The notes below the pieces were generated by a model. The model was not told the origin of the DNA and made no database searches. It worked only from the letters and a program-made list of their open reading frames with translations. Both the position numbers and the translations under genes were made by a program. DNA of 59,246 nt from Planctomycetota bacterium (GTDB taxonomy: Bacteria > Planctomycetota > E44-bin39): assembly GCA_004376375.1 (NCBI GenBank), contig SOJX01000086.1, positions 1 through 59,246 on the forward strand, in the 5' to 3' direction. Shown piece after piece: positions 16,447 through 24,404 of the stretch (within the stretch, counting starts at the first letter, position 1; each line of letters opens with the position of its first letter).

Positions 16447-16482
16447 GAACCGAATAACCGAATAACCGAATAACCGAATAAC
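16447..16482. repeat. 8-bp tandem repeat (AATAACCG)
   Basis: There are about four copies of the 8-bp word AATAACCG just after the terminator and just before the WbqC start. It is the same word as at 58425-58456 and the reverse complement of the 8728 array. Confidence 0.95.
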
Positions 16483-16497
16483 TGCGCCGCCAACCAT

Positions 16498-17202
16498 ATG
16501 ATCACAGCCCATCAGCCAAATTACATGCCGTACCTGGGTTTTTTTGAAAAAATCATCCGGTCCGACGAGTTCGTCGTCGTTGACAACACCCAGTTCGTCA
16601 AGCGGGGTCCGTTCGGGTGGATCCACCGCAATCGAATCCGGACGGAAAAAGGATGGGACTGGCTGACGGTCCCGGTTCTGACAAAGGGAAAATTTACGCA
16701 ACTCATAAGTGACGTCCGAATCAATAATCAGCTTCCGTGGCGGCGAAAGCATATCCGTGCTCTCGAGTTTAATTACCGGAAGGCTTCGTACGCCGCAGAG
16801 CACATGGAGTTTTTCCGCGAACTCTACTCAAGGGAATTTGAATTTCTGATGGACCTTACACTTGAAGTCATTCGCTACGGAATGAAGGTTTTCGGGATTG
16901 ACGTGCCGGTGAAGATCGCCTCGGAAATCGGCGTCGGCGGCAAATCGACGGGCTACGTAATCGACCTGTGCGAAAAGACAGGGCATACGCGCTACCTTTC
17001 CGGCACGCACGGACGCGATTACCTCGACCTTGATATGTGCCGCGAGGCCGGGATAGAAATCGTATTTCAGGATTACGAGCATTCCGTTTATCCGCAGTTG
17101 CATCCGGGGGAGTTTGTTCCGAACCTTTCGTTCGTTGACTGCCTGTTCAACACCGGACCGGACGCGCCGCGCCTGATGAGGGGAGGGCGGGATGCAGAGT
17201 GA
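16498..17202 (+). CDS. WbqC-like family protein
   Basis: This 234-residue member of the WbqC family is found in surface-polysaccharide loci, usually among sugar-modifying genes; the exact reaction is not established. The signature N-terminus AHQPNYMPYLGFFEKI is complete, with VVDNTQFVKRG, NRIRTEKGWDWLTVPV and the SGTHGRDYLD segment near the C-terminus. The ATG at 16498 has no visible Shine-Dalgarno site and follows a word array by about 15 nt. The 3' end overlaps the next gene by 11 nt. Confidence 0.85.
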   Translation: MITAHQPNYMPYLGFFEKIIRSDEFVVVDNTQFVKRGPFGWIHRNRIRTEKGWDWLTVPVLTKGKFTQLISDVRINNQLPWRRKHIRALEFNYRKASYAAEHMEFFRELYSREFEFLMDLTLEVIRYGMKVFGIDVPVKIASEIGVGGKSTGYVIDLCEKTGHTRYLSGTHGRDYLDLDMCREAGIEIVFQDYEHSVYPQLHPGEFVPNLSFVDCLFNTGPDAPRLMRGGRDAE

Positions 17203-18736
17203 CGCGCCCAGAAGAAAATTCCTCCCCGTGACGGTTTTTCTGATAACGTTCGGGATTTATCTTGCCTGCGCTTCGGTGGAAGTCGGTTGGGGCGACAGCG
17301 CGAAATATGCCCTTCTCTCGGCGGAGCCTGAAGTCAGCGTTCGCGCAGGATATCATATCGGTTATTCGTACACTACCGCTCTGCTCGTCAGGCTGATACC
17401 ATTCGGCTCTTATGCAAGCAAAGTTAACCAGATTAATGCGTTATACGCCGCGGTTGCCCTGATGCTGTTGTTCAAAGTCCTACGGCGTGCGGTAAAGAGG
17501 GATGACGCCGCGCTTGTGGCGACTCTGGTCGTTGCATTGAGCCACCCGATCTTTTTACAGGCAACCATAGCGGAGAGCTACCCGTTCTTCTGGATGGTTA
17601 TAGCCTTGTTCATCGTGGCGGCCGCAAAATGGCGGGAAACGCGCAGGACTCTCTGGCTGTTGCTCGGCGCACTTATCGCCGGCTTCGGCGTCTGTGTCAA
17701 CCTGTCGACCTTTTTCCTGTTGCCCGCCGCGATCGTTTTTCTCGTTCTGACGGTATCGAAAGACCGGCCGGACGAATGGAAACAGTTATGGAAACCCATA
17801 TCGGCGGCCGTCGGTTTCTTTATCATTGGAATGCTGCCTTTAATTGTAAGCGCCGTTATTGTGTTTATACGGGATGTTAATTCAGGAAGCCCGGGCAGCA
17901 TTGATCTTAATACCATGTTCCGCGAGATGACCGATATCAAATACGCCGGTCCTTTTTTTCTGACGGCGCCGGGCGCCGCGGTTAAGGGAATCGCCGTTTT
18001 TTGCGGCCTGACATGCTATGCCTTTCCGGTACTTGCCGGAATACTGGTTATCATCGGGCTTGTCGACCAGCTTCGCCGCGACCGCACCGCGGCAATCAGT
18101 ATTCTGGTTGCCGTTTGTGTGCCTGTCGTTTTATTTTCAACATATATGAAGCAGCGCCTGGTTTTTATTTATTCGATACCGCTGTTCCTGATGACTTTCT
18201 GGGTTGCGCACGGCGCGAGGCGGCTGTTTGAGAGGTTTCCTTCAAAACGGACTGTTGTCGTGTCTTTTGCGGCAATGATTGCGACGCCGATTGTCGTTTA
18301 CGGGATAGTACACGCCTGCTCGCCGAAAATAAACAGTTTGCTGAAAAGTTCACTTAAAATACGAAACATTCCACACCGCGATAACGCGGAATACTTTCTC
18401 GTCCCATGGCGTTTCCAGGGTACGGGTACGAAGAAATTTGCAGAAGAAATTTTCGCGCTTGCCGACGGCGGTATCGTTTATTCAGACTTTACGCCATATG
18501 CACCGCTGGAGTATTTGAAAACTTATCACGGCATGGGCGCCACCGTTAAGATTAAAATGAAGGAAGAGAGGATTACCCCCGGAGAAGCTTACAAGTACGG
18601 TATTCTGTACGGAAGTTCGGTGTGGTTTCTTGCCCGGCATATTGCCCCGGGGGAAATGGACTACATGGAGGTGGTGCGCGCGCCCGACCCGAAGCGCGGC
18701 CCCTACTGGCGGATTGATTATTCGCCTGAGAATTAG
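17192..18736 (+). CDS. GT-C-type membrane glycosyltransferase (DUF2723/TMEM260-like)
   Basis: This 514-residue polytopic protein has about ten helices and a C-terminal periplasmic domain of about 120 residues. The first outer loop has GWGDSAKYALLS, with the Asp expected of GT-C enzymes, followed by GYHIGYSYTTALLVRLIPFG and NQINALYAAVAL. This pattern is seen in DUF2723 proteins, whose eukaryotic member TMEM260 is an O-mannosyltransferase. The probable role is transfer of a sugar from a polyprenyl donor in the extracytoplasmic space. GGGGAGGG at 17180-17187 lies just before the ATG at 17192, inside the wbqC-like gene, so translation is coupled. Confidence 0.78.
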   Translation: MQSDAPRRKFLPVTVFLITFGIYLACASVEVGWGDSAKYALLSAEPEVSVRAGYHIGYSYTTALLVRLIPFGSYASKVNQINALYAAVALMLLFKVLRRAVKRDDAALVATLVVALSHPIFLQATIAESYPFFWMVIALFIVAAAKWRETRRTLWLLLGALIAGFGVCVNLSTFFLLPAAIVFLVLTVSKDRPDEWKQLWKPISAAVGFFIIGMLPLIVSAVIVFIRDVNSGSPGSIDLNTMFREMTDIKYAGPFFLTAPGAAVKGIAVFCGLTCYAFPVLAGILVIIGLVDQLRRDRTAAISILVAVCVPVVLFSTYMKQRLVFIYSIPLFLMTFWVAHGARRLFERFPSKRTVVVSFAAMIATPIVVYGIVHACSPKINSLLKSSLKIRNIPHRDNAEYFLVPWRFQGTGTKKFAEEIFALADGGIVYSDFTPYAPLEYLKTYHGMGATVKIKMKEERITPGEAYKYGILYGSSVWFLARHIAPGEMDYMEVVRAPDPKRGPYWRIDYSPEN

Positions 18737-19059
18737 AAGTCAGAACTTCCTTTTTGGTTCCTGTTTCCTAATCTCTTGTTGATAAATATGTTATGGCCAG
18801 TGCTGTCACCTGAAAGTCGTGCGAAAGCAGGCCCGGATCAGGATATGCCCACAGAGGCCAAATAAAGCTCTCTGACGCATTCTGATGATTGACGGGTACT
18901 TTGGGTCATTTTTCTCTACGAATCGCAACAGAAGGCATTTATCGGCCTTTTACAGCTATTCCTGAGGGTTGTTTACGATATGTAAATCTAATAAAATCCG
19001 CCAAACAATACATGTCAACTCCTTTTTTGCCCTATCTTATTGAGATTTCAGAAAATAGA
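18737..19059. other. Unassigned intergenic region of about 320 bp
   Basis: The region lies between the GT-C gene and the tail-to-tail frr operon. It is lower in GC than its surroundings and, unlike most gaps here, has no tandem words. A 66-codon frame (18889-19089, plus strand) runs into the terminator stem at 19060-19087. I see no ribosome site, promoter or family match for it and treat it as doubtful. The stretch ends in a strong terminator, so a short untranslated RNA is possible. Confidence 0.35.
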
Positions 19060-19087
19060 AAAAAGCAGACAGGAATGACTGCTTTTT
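19059..19087 (+). terminator. Bidirectional intrinsic terminator
   Basis: A 9-bp perfect stem AAAAAGCAG (19060-19068) / CTGCTTTTT (19079-19087) has a 10-nt loop. A-rich sequence on its left gives a T-tract on the minus strand as well, so it can work in both directions between the convergent units. Confidence 0.8.
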
Positions 19088-19116
19088 AAAAAGAAAACGC
19101 CGCGTAAAAGGCGGCG
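19083..19116 (-). terminator. Intrinsic terminator of the rpsB-tsf-pyrH-frr operon
   Basis: On the minus strand the stem CGCCGC/GCGGCG (19116-19111 with 19103-19098) is followed by a TTTTCTTTTT tract (19097-19083 region). It lies about 40 nt beyond the frr stop codon. Confidence 0.8.
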
Positions 19117-19124
19117 ACTGATTT

Positions 19125-19157
19125 AACCACTACCCACTAACCACAACCCACTAACCT
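19125..19157. repeat. CCACTAAC/CCCACTAA word array
   Basis: Words of the AACCACTACCCACTAA type lie between the frr stop and its terminator. Related words occur at 22131-22162 and 29877-29908. Confidence 0.75.
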
Positions 19158-19715
19158 TTAAATCTCCATCAGCTCTTTTGATTTCTTCTCGTACAGGTCA
19201 TCAGTCTGTTTTGAGTAATTATCAATCAGTTTCTGGATCTCTTCTTTTGCGTTGTCGCGGTCGTCTTCTGAAATCTTTTTAGCTTTTTCAAGCTGGTCGG
19301 CCTGCTTGTTTGCGTCACGGCGGATATTCCGTAAAGCGATTTTTGTTTCCTCGGCAGCTTTTTTCGCGCCCTGTGCAAGATCGCGCCTGCGTTCTTCTGA
19401 AAGCGGCGGGATGATGAGCCTGATAAGCTTGCCGTCGTTCTGCGGATTGATGCCGAGGTCGCTCGCCTGGATCGCCTTGTCGATATCGCCGATAGAGCCG
19501 GGGTCGAACGGGCGGATAACAAGCATGTTCGCTTCGGGCGCGGAAATGCTCGCAATCTGTTTCAGCGGCGTCGGGTTGCCGTAGTATTCGACGCGGATGT
19601 TTTCTACAAGACCCGGGTTTGCGCGGCCGGTCCTCATACCGCGGTAGCGGTCCTTCAGTACATTAACTGCCTTTTCCATCCGCTCTTCAGTTTCCAAAAG
19701 GAGGTCGTCGATCAT
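19158..19715 (-). CDS. frr: Ribosome recycling factor
   Basis: RRF splits post-termination ribosomes together with EF-G and IF3. The 185 residues match the family length. Recognisable are GMRTGRANPGLVENIRVEYYG, the ASISAPEANMLVIRPFDP segment and the C-terminal three-helix bundle (RRDANKQADQLEK, SEDDRDNAKEEIQKL). The start overlaps the pyrH stop by 4 nt (ATGA), the common pyrH-frr arrangement, and the gene ends the operon. Confidence 0.97.
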   Translation of the reverse strand: MIDDLLLETEERMEKAVNVLKDRYRGMRTGRANPGLVENIRVEYYGNPTPLKQIASISAPEANMLVIRPFDPGSIGDIDKAIQASDLGINPQNDGKLIRLIIPPLSEERRRDLAQGAKKAAEETKIALRNIRRDANKQADQLEKAKKISEDDRDNAKEEIQKLIDNYSKQTDDLYEKKSKELMEI

Positions 19716-20470
19716 TCTCCATCCTCCTTCTTTTTTCCGGGTTCAGCGTTTGTTATCAGCGTACCGATGCCTTCGCCGAGTGCGGCCGCCTGGATATTTC
19801 CGGCGACGAGCATGTTGAAAACGTTGACCGGAATATTGTTTTCCATGCAAAGGGTGGCGGCGGTCGCGTCCATGACTTTGAGTTGTTGCTTGAGCACGTC
19901 CATAAAAGTGAGGCGGCGGTGGAATTTTGCGGTAACGTCCCTCTTCGGGTCCTTGTCGTAGACGCCGTCGACCTTCGTGCCCTTGAGCAATACGTTGCAG
20001 TTGAGCTCGACGGCGCGGAGCGCGGCGGCCGTGTCGGTGGTAAAATACGGGTTGCCGGTACCGCCGGCAAGGATGATTATCCGTCCCTTTTCCAGATGCC
20101 TGAGCGCGCGCCTGCGGATAAACGGCTCGGCGACGTCGGGTATTTCGAGTGCGGTGAGGACGCGGGTCTCGACCCCTTTCCTTTCGAGCGCGTCCTGCAG
20201 GGCGAGCGCGTTCAGGATGGTCGCCATCATTCCCATGTAGTCGGCGGTGGCGCGGTCCATCCCGGCTTTTTCGAATACAGCGCCCCGGATAAAGTTCCCG
20301 CCGCCGCAGACTATGGCAAGCTCGCAGCCGGAATTGTACACCGCGGCCGTTTCATCCGCTATCTGCGAAACTCTTTCAAGATCAATTCCGGTGGTGTTTT
20401 CACGGCAGAAACTTTCGCCGGAGATTTTGAGGAGGATTCGTTTAAAGCCTTCGTCGCTTTCGGCGCTCAT
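19712..20470 (-). CDS. pyrH: Uridylate kinase
   Basis: This is the bacterial UMP kinase of the amino-acid-kinase fold, which phosphorylates UMP to UDP. The 252 residues include LKISGESF, IVCGGGNFIRG, DYMGMMATILNALALQDALE, LAGGTGNPYFTTDTAAALRA and KVDGVYDKDP, all diagnostic. It sits 12 nt after tsf with no strong Shine-Dalgarno site, which suggests coupled translation within the rpsB-tsf-pyrH-frr operon. Confidence 0.97.
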   Translation of the reverse strand: MSAESDEGFKRILLKISGESFCRENTTGIDLERVSQIADETAAVYNSGCELAIVCGGGNFIRGAVFEKAGMDRATADYMGMMATILNALALQDALERKGVETRVLTALEIPDVAEPFIRRRALRHLEKGRIIILAGGTGNPYFTTDTAAALRAVELNCNVLLKGTKVDGVYDKDPKRDVTAKFHRRLTFMDVLKQQLKVMDATAATLCMENNIPVNVFNMLVAGNIQAAALGEGIGTLITNAEPGKKKEDGE

Positions 20471-20482
20471 TATTTTACCATA

Positions 20483-21097
20483 CTATTCTACCACGCTTGC
20501 GGTTTCGGACCCGAGCTCGATCCTGACGAACCTCACGACCTTGATATTCTCGCCGACCTTGCCGGCCGTTTCCTTCACGCGGTCGTCCACGGTGATGTTC
20601 TGGTCTTTCACGAAGGCCTGATTGAGCAGCGCGTTTTCCTTGATGAACTTTTTTACCTTGCCTTCGACGATTTTCGGGCGGATTTTCTCGGGTTTCTTCA
20701 GGACCTCGTCGCTTTCGCTTGCGATGCGGCGCTCGCGCGCGAGGACTACCTTGGGGAAACTCTCTTCGTTTACCGCGAGGGGGTTCATGGCGGCAATGTG
20801 CATCGCGACGTCTTTTATAAGCTGCTGAAAGTCGTCGGAGCGGGCCACGAAGTCGGTCTCGCTTCTTATCTCGACGAGGACGCCGATCTTGCCGTTCGAG
20901 TGGATGTAATGGCCGATGGCGCCTTCACCCGTGGTGCGGCCCGATTTCTTTTCGGCCTTGGCTATGCCTTTCTTGCGGAGGTATTCCTTGGCGGAATCAA
21001 CGTTACCGCTTGATTCCTCCAGCGCGCGCTTGCAATCCATCATGCCGCAGCCAGTGGCGTCGCGAAGTTGCTTGATATCCTGTGTGCTAATCGCCAT
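20483..21097 (-). CDS. tsf: Elongation factor Ts, short form
   Basis: EF-Ts exchanges GDP for GTP on EF-Tu. The 204-residue form starts MAISTQDIKQLRDATGCGMMDCK and has the TDFVARSDDF motif that contacts EF-Tu. It is close to the short Thermus-type length and lacks the duplicated core of the 283-residue E. coli protein. The ATG at 21097 has GGGAGG just upstream and lies inside the 3' end of rpsB (11-nt overlap). A longer frame extending to 21169 would place non-homologous residues ahead of this start and is rejected. Confidence 0.97.
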   Translation of the reverse strand: MAISTQDIKQLRDATGCGMMDCKRALEESSGNVDSAKEYLRKKGIAKAEKKSGRTTGEGAIGHYIHSNGKIGVLVEIRSETDFVARSDDFQQLIKDVAMHIAAMNPLAVNEESFPKVVLARERRIASESDEVLKKPEKIRPKIVEGKVKKFIKENALLNQAFVKDQNITVDDRVKETAGKVGENIKVVRFVRIELGSETASVVE

Positions 21098-22052
21098 CGG
21101 CAGCGCCTCCCTTCGGGTCGACGACGTTTTCGGCGACTGTATTTTCGGCCGGCTGCCCGGGCGGCGCATCCGCTTTCGGAGACTCCTCCGGTTTTTTCTC
21201 CTTGTCCGCGGCCGCCTTGTCTGCAGCTTTTTTCGCCGCCTCCTTTTTCTTGCGCTCGGTCTCTACGCGCAGCTTGGCCTCGTGAGCCGCTTTCAGCCGT
21301 TTTGCATCGTCTTTGCGCTTGAGCTTTTCTTCGGCCTTGCGTTTCTCCTCGACCGCCTGGCGTTCTTTCCTTATTGCCTGACCGGCGAGAATGGCGTCGG
21401 TGAGCTTGCTGAGGAGCGTCTTGATGGAGCGGAACGCGTCGTCGTTGCCCGGTATCGGTATGTCGACCATGTTGGGGTCGCAATCCGTGTCGATGATTGC
21501 GATGCTCGGGATTTCCAGGCGGGCGGCTTCCCTGAGGGCGATGTGTTCGCGCTTCGGGTCAACGATGATGATACAGGCGGGATGCGACTTGAGGGTGCGG
21601 ATGCCGTCAAGGTTCCTGTGCATCCTGCGCCTCTGGCGGTTGAAAGAGGCGATCTCCTTCTTGGAATACAGATCAAACGAGCCGTCGAACTCCATGTTCT
21701 CGAGTTCTTCGAGCCTGGCGATACGGCTGATAATTGTATTGAAGTTGGTTAGTGTCCCGCCAAGCCAGCGCTCGTGCACGTACGGCATGCCGCAGCGTTT
21801 GGCTTCGCTTACGACGAGATTGCGCGCCTGGCGCTTGGTTCCGGCGAAAAGAACTGTCCCGCCTTCTGACGCCAATTGGGTCAGGAAATTGGCCGCGCGG
21901 ATGATACCGCGGATCGTCTCCCTGAGGTTGATGATGTGTATAAGATTCCGCTTGCCGAAAATGTATTTCTTCATCTTCGGGTTCCAGCGCGATACCCGGT
22001 GGCCGAAATGGACTCCGGCCTGGAGCAGTTCCTCGGCAGTAACTAACGTCAA
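21087..22052 (-). CDS. rpsB: 30S ribosomal protein S2 with charged C-terminal extension
   Basis: S2 binds the back of the 30S subunit and recruits S1. The core (residues 1-230) shows LLQAGVHFGHRVSRWNPKM, LFAGTKRQA, WLGGTLTNF and PSIAIIDTDCDPNMVDIPIPGND. Beyond the core about 90 residues rich in Lys, Glu and Ala follow, with a predicted long helix or coiled coil and then a Pro/Ala-rich tail. E. coli S2 is 241 aa. The start is TTG at 22052, with AAGGAG 7 nt upstream. It heads the operon rpsB-tsf-pyrH-frr. Confidence 0.96.
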   Translation of the reverse strand: MTLVTAEELLQAGVHFGHRVSRWNPKMKKYIFGKRNLIHIINLRETIRGIIRAANFLTQLASEGGTVLFAGTKRQARNLVVSEAKRCGMPYVHERWLGGTLTNFNTIISRIARLEELENMEFDGSFDLYSKKEIASFNRQRRRMHRNLDGIRTLKSHPACIIIVDPKREHIALREAARLEIPSIAIIDTDCDPNMVDIPIPGNDDAFRSIKTLLSKLTDAILAGQAIRKERQAVEEKRKAEEKLKRKDDAKRLKAAHEAKLRVETERKKKEAAKKAADKAAADKEKKPEESPKADAPPGQPAENTVAENVVDPKGGAADGD

Positions 22053-22087
22053 ACGTATTCTCCTTCCAGTGGTTACGTGAACTCCCT

Positions 22088-22115
22088 ACTATAACAGCAA
22101 GCCGTTATAAGTCAA
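22088..22115 (-). promoter_or_regulatory. Sigma-70-type promoter for rpsB operon
   Basis: On the minus strand TTGACT (22115-22110) and TATAGT (22093-22088) are separated by 16 bp. The predicted start is close to 22081, giving a leader of about 30 nt. Confidence 0.75.
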
Positions 22116-22130
22116 GATTTTTTTCGCGAA

Positions 22131-22235
22131 TTAGTGGTTAGTTGTTAGTCGTTAGAGGTTAGGGAATTGAGAATTTAGAATTGAGTATTGAGAATTGTGT
22201 ATTGAAAAATTTTTCAATTTTCAATACTAAATCCG
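22131..22235. repeat. GTTAGT and GAATTGAGTATT word arrays
   Basis: GTTAGT-type words (22131-22162) are followed by GAATTGAGAATT/TATTGAGA words, then AAAAATTTTTCAATTTTCAA (to about 22225) with self-complementary AT-rich arms. The region separates the divergent rpsB and dipeptidase promoters. Confidence 0.8.
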
Positions 22236-22272
22236 CAATCCGAAATCGAAGTGACTCGGAACTTTTTTAAAC

Positions 22273-22301
22273 TTGGCATTGGCGCGGGCAGCGCGTATAA
22301 T
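22273..22301 (+). promoter_or_regulatory. Sigma-70-type promoter for the dipeptidase gene
   Basis: TTGGCA (22273-22278) and TATAAT (22296-22301) are separated by 17 bp. The predicted start near 22308 leaves about 20 nt before the TTG start at 22328. Confidence 0.75.
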
Positions 22302-22327
22302 GCCCGTCCTGCGTAAACGAGGCGAGA

Positions 22328-23326
22328 TTGAGGTTTACCGTGACGGACGCCGCGAAACTGCACCGCGATTCGATTGTCTTTGACCTCCACGAAGATACGC
22401 TGAGCCAGGTTAATGACAGGTTTAAGGATGTGGACCTGGTCACGGGCGAAGGCGCGCCCGAGTACGACCTCCACGTGACGATTCCCCGGCTCCGCGACGG
22501 CGGCGTGGACGCGGTCTGCTGGGCGATTTACACCCATTCGCGGGAGAAGACGCCGGATTTCCTCAATCGGGCGCTCGGCATGGCAGGCCGGGCTTACGGG
22601 ATAGCGCACCGCAGCGGTGCGGTAGTGGCGCGCACCGCGCAGGATATCCGCGACGCGAAAGCAGCCGGCAAGCTGGCAATCGTGCTTACGATCGAGAACG
22701 CAATCCTTCTCGGCGGGAAAATCGAGCCGCTCTATTCTTTCCACGCCCTCGGGGTGCGCGTGCTCGGCCTCGTATGGAATACGCGCAACGAGCTGGGCGC
22801 GGGCATTACAACCGCGAAAGAGGGCGAGGGGCTTACCGATTTCGGAAAAAAGGTCGTGCGTGAAGCCGGGAAAATCGGCATGATAATCGACCTGGCGCAC
22901 CTCACGGAGGAAGGCGTGCGCGACGTGCTCGATTCGACGGACGCGCCCGTCATTTCCACTCATACGAACGCGCGCGGGAAATGTAACGTTCCACGGAACC
23001 ACCAGGACGATACAATCCGCGAGATTGCAAAGCGCGGCGGCGTACTCGGCGTTAACTTCTGCCCGAAGTTCCTGAACAACACCGAAAAGGCGGCGCTGGA
23101 CGACGTACTTGAGATGATAGTTTATCTTATGGAGATTGCGGGGCCGGGCGCGGTCGCGCTCGGCAGCGATTACGACGGCATCCGCCGGCCGCCGGAAGGC
23201 CTGGAGCGGCCGGACAGGCTTCAGAATCTGACTGCCGCACTCATTGACCGCGGACTGGATGAAGAAACCGTCTGCGGATTCCTCGGCGGGAACGCCATGC
23301 GCGTATTCGAGACCGTGTGCGGCTAA
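22328..23326 (+). CDS. Membrane dipeptidase-like metallopeptidase (M19)
   Basis: This 332-residue protein is of the renal dipeptidase (M19) family, zinc enzymes that cut dipeptides, often with a D-residue at the C-terminal side. Metal-ligand motifs are visible: FDLHEDTL (H-x-D) near the N-terminus, LTIENAILLGG with the bridging Glu, VISTHTNAR and LGSDYDG. There is no signal peptide, so it is likely cytosolic. TTG at 22328 has GAGG 5 nt upstream; an in-frame GTG at 22340 also has a GAGG site and is the alternative start. It is the first gene after its own promoter. Confidence 0.9.
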   Translation: MRFTVTDAAKLHRDSIVFDLHEDTLSQVNDRFKDVDLVTGEGAPEYDLHVTIPRLRDGGVDAVCWAIYTHSREKTPDFLNRALGMAGRAYGIAHRSGAVVARTAQDIRDAKAAGKLAIVLTIENAILLGGKIEPLYSFHALGVRVLGLVWNTRNELGAGITTAKEGEGLTDFGKKVVREAGKIGMIIDLAHLTEEGVRDVLDSTDAPVISTHTNARGKCNVPRNHQDDTIREIAKRGGVLGVNFCPKFLNNTEKAALDDVLEMIVYLMEIAGPGAVALGSDYDGIRRPPEGLERPDRLQNLTAALIDRGLDEETVCGFLGGNAMRVFETVCG

Positions 23327-23331
23327 ACTGT

Positions 23332-23406
23332 TTAGGTGTTAGGTGTTAGGTTTTAGGGTATATTTTTATTGTTTTCTGAAACCTGAAACCTGAAACCTAA
23401 AACCTT
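23332..23406. repeat. Opposed GGTGTTA / CCTGAAA word arms
   Basis: A left arm of GGTGTTAG/GGTTTTAG words (23332-23358) faces ACCTGAAA/CCTAAAAC words (23379-23406). GGTTTTAGG at 23349-23357 and CCTAAAACC at 23396-23404 are perfect complements. The same layout with the same words occurs at 49591-49670. Confidence 0.9.
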
Positions 23407-23419
23407 ATATGGTATCACA

Positions 23420-24193
23420 ATGTACGACTACCCGAAGATAGTCATATATCAGCAGAGACTGGGCGTCGGGATTCCGCTTGACGACCTGGGCGGTTTGCGA
23501 AAGAAGCAGCCCGACATACTCGTGCTGCCCGAGTATTTTTTCTTCGACTCGAAGGTGACGAGCTATATGCATGCGCGCGAGCATTTTACCGACTGGCGCG
23601 CAAAGCTGTGTTATATCTCGGACGAGCTCGAATGCCTTCTGGCCGGCGGCACCGTTATCGAGCCGGGCGGCATCGCCGGGTTCAACACGTGCCTTCTTAT
23701 CGACAACGGCGATGTTATCGGGCGGCACCGCAAGATGAATCCGACCGAATTCGAGCTCGAGTCCGGTATAATTCGCGGCGACAGGCTTGCCGTTTTTGAC
23801 ACCCATATTGCCCGCATAGGTATTCTCATCTGCGCCGACGTGCTTTTCCCCGAAAATTTCGAAAAGCTCGGCCGCATGGGAGCGGAAATAATTATCTGCC
23901 CCGTTGATTCGCCGCTCCGCGAAGGCGAACCGGTCGAAGACAAGGAGAGCCGCGACCGCGAGATATTCGAGATGGGCGCGAAAACGGCCGGCGCCTATGT
24001 CCTGAAGGCCTGCGGCATCGGCACCTTCTTCGACAAGCCGATTCAGGGCAGGAGCCTCGTCATGAGCCCGTGGGGCAGAATCGCCGGCGTCCCATACGAC
24101 GAGGAAGACAGACCCCGAATCATCGAAGCCGAGCTCGACCTCCCCCGCCTCCGCAAGGAATTCGCCAAATCCAAACCGCCTTCGATATACTAA
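23420..24193 (+). CDS. Carbon-nitrogen hydrolase (nitrilase superfamily)
   Basis: This 257-residue nitrilase-fold amidohydrolase has the full catalytic triad: E38 in VLPEYFF, K105 in GRHRKMNPTEFE and C138 in ILICADVLFPEN. The fold ends with the usual SLVMSPWG and dimer-forming C-terminus. The substrate is not predictable; relatives hydrolyse omega-amides, carbamoyl groups or nitriles. The ATG at 23420 has no visible Shine-Dalgarno site and lies 13 nt after the word-repeat arms, so its expression signal is unclear. Confidence 0.88.
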   Translation: MYDYPKIVIYQQRLGVGIPLDDLGGLRKKQPDILVLPEYFFFDSKVTSYMHAREHFTDWRAKLCYISDELECLLAGGTVIEPGGIAGFNTCLLIDNGDVIGRHRKMNPTEFELESGIIRGDRLAVFDTHIARIGILICADVLFPENFEKLGRMGAEIIICPVDSPLREGEPVEDKESRDREIFEMGAKTAGAYVLKACGIGTFFDKPIQGRSLVMSPWGRIAGVPYDEEDRPRIIEAELDLPRLRKEFAKSKPPSIY

Positions 24194-24289
24194 TGACAGG
24201 AATACCTTATTCTACTAATTGATTCCCGGCATAAAAGCGCCCGATTCTGAAAAAATCTGAAATTTTTTTGCAATTTTTCATAAAACCTG

Positions 24290-24317
24290 TTGACGTTCCG
24301 ATTTCTGCTGCTACAAT
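24290..24317 (+). promoter_or_regulatory. Sigma-70-type promoter for the two-component system
   Basis: TTGACG (24290-24295) and TACAAT (24312-24317) are separated by 16 bp, preceded by an A/T-rich stretch (24250-24282) that could act as an UP element. The leader to the ATG at 24405 is about 80 nt. Confidence 0.7.
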
Positions 24318-24404
24318 GCAACCGTCTGAGAGGGGGGAAGGCCTGCCGACGGCTTTCCAATAATTCGTTTCACAGCCATATTTTATACAGACAGGGTGCC
24401 TGCC

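Noticed and set aside
18780..18900. Riboswitch, SRP RNA or RNase P RNA
   Set aside because: I checked for the SRP tetraloop region, RNase P conserved motifs and common riboswitch cores and found none.
19883..21013. 376-residue plus-strand open frame
   Set aside because: It is antisense to pyrH and tsf, with no family features.
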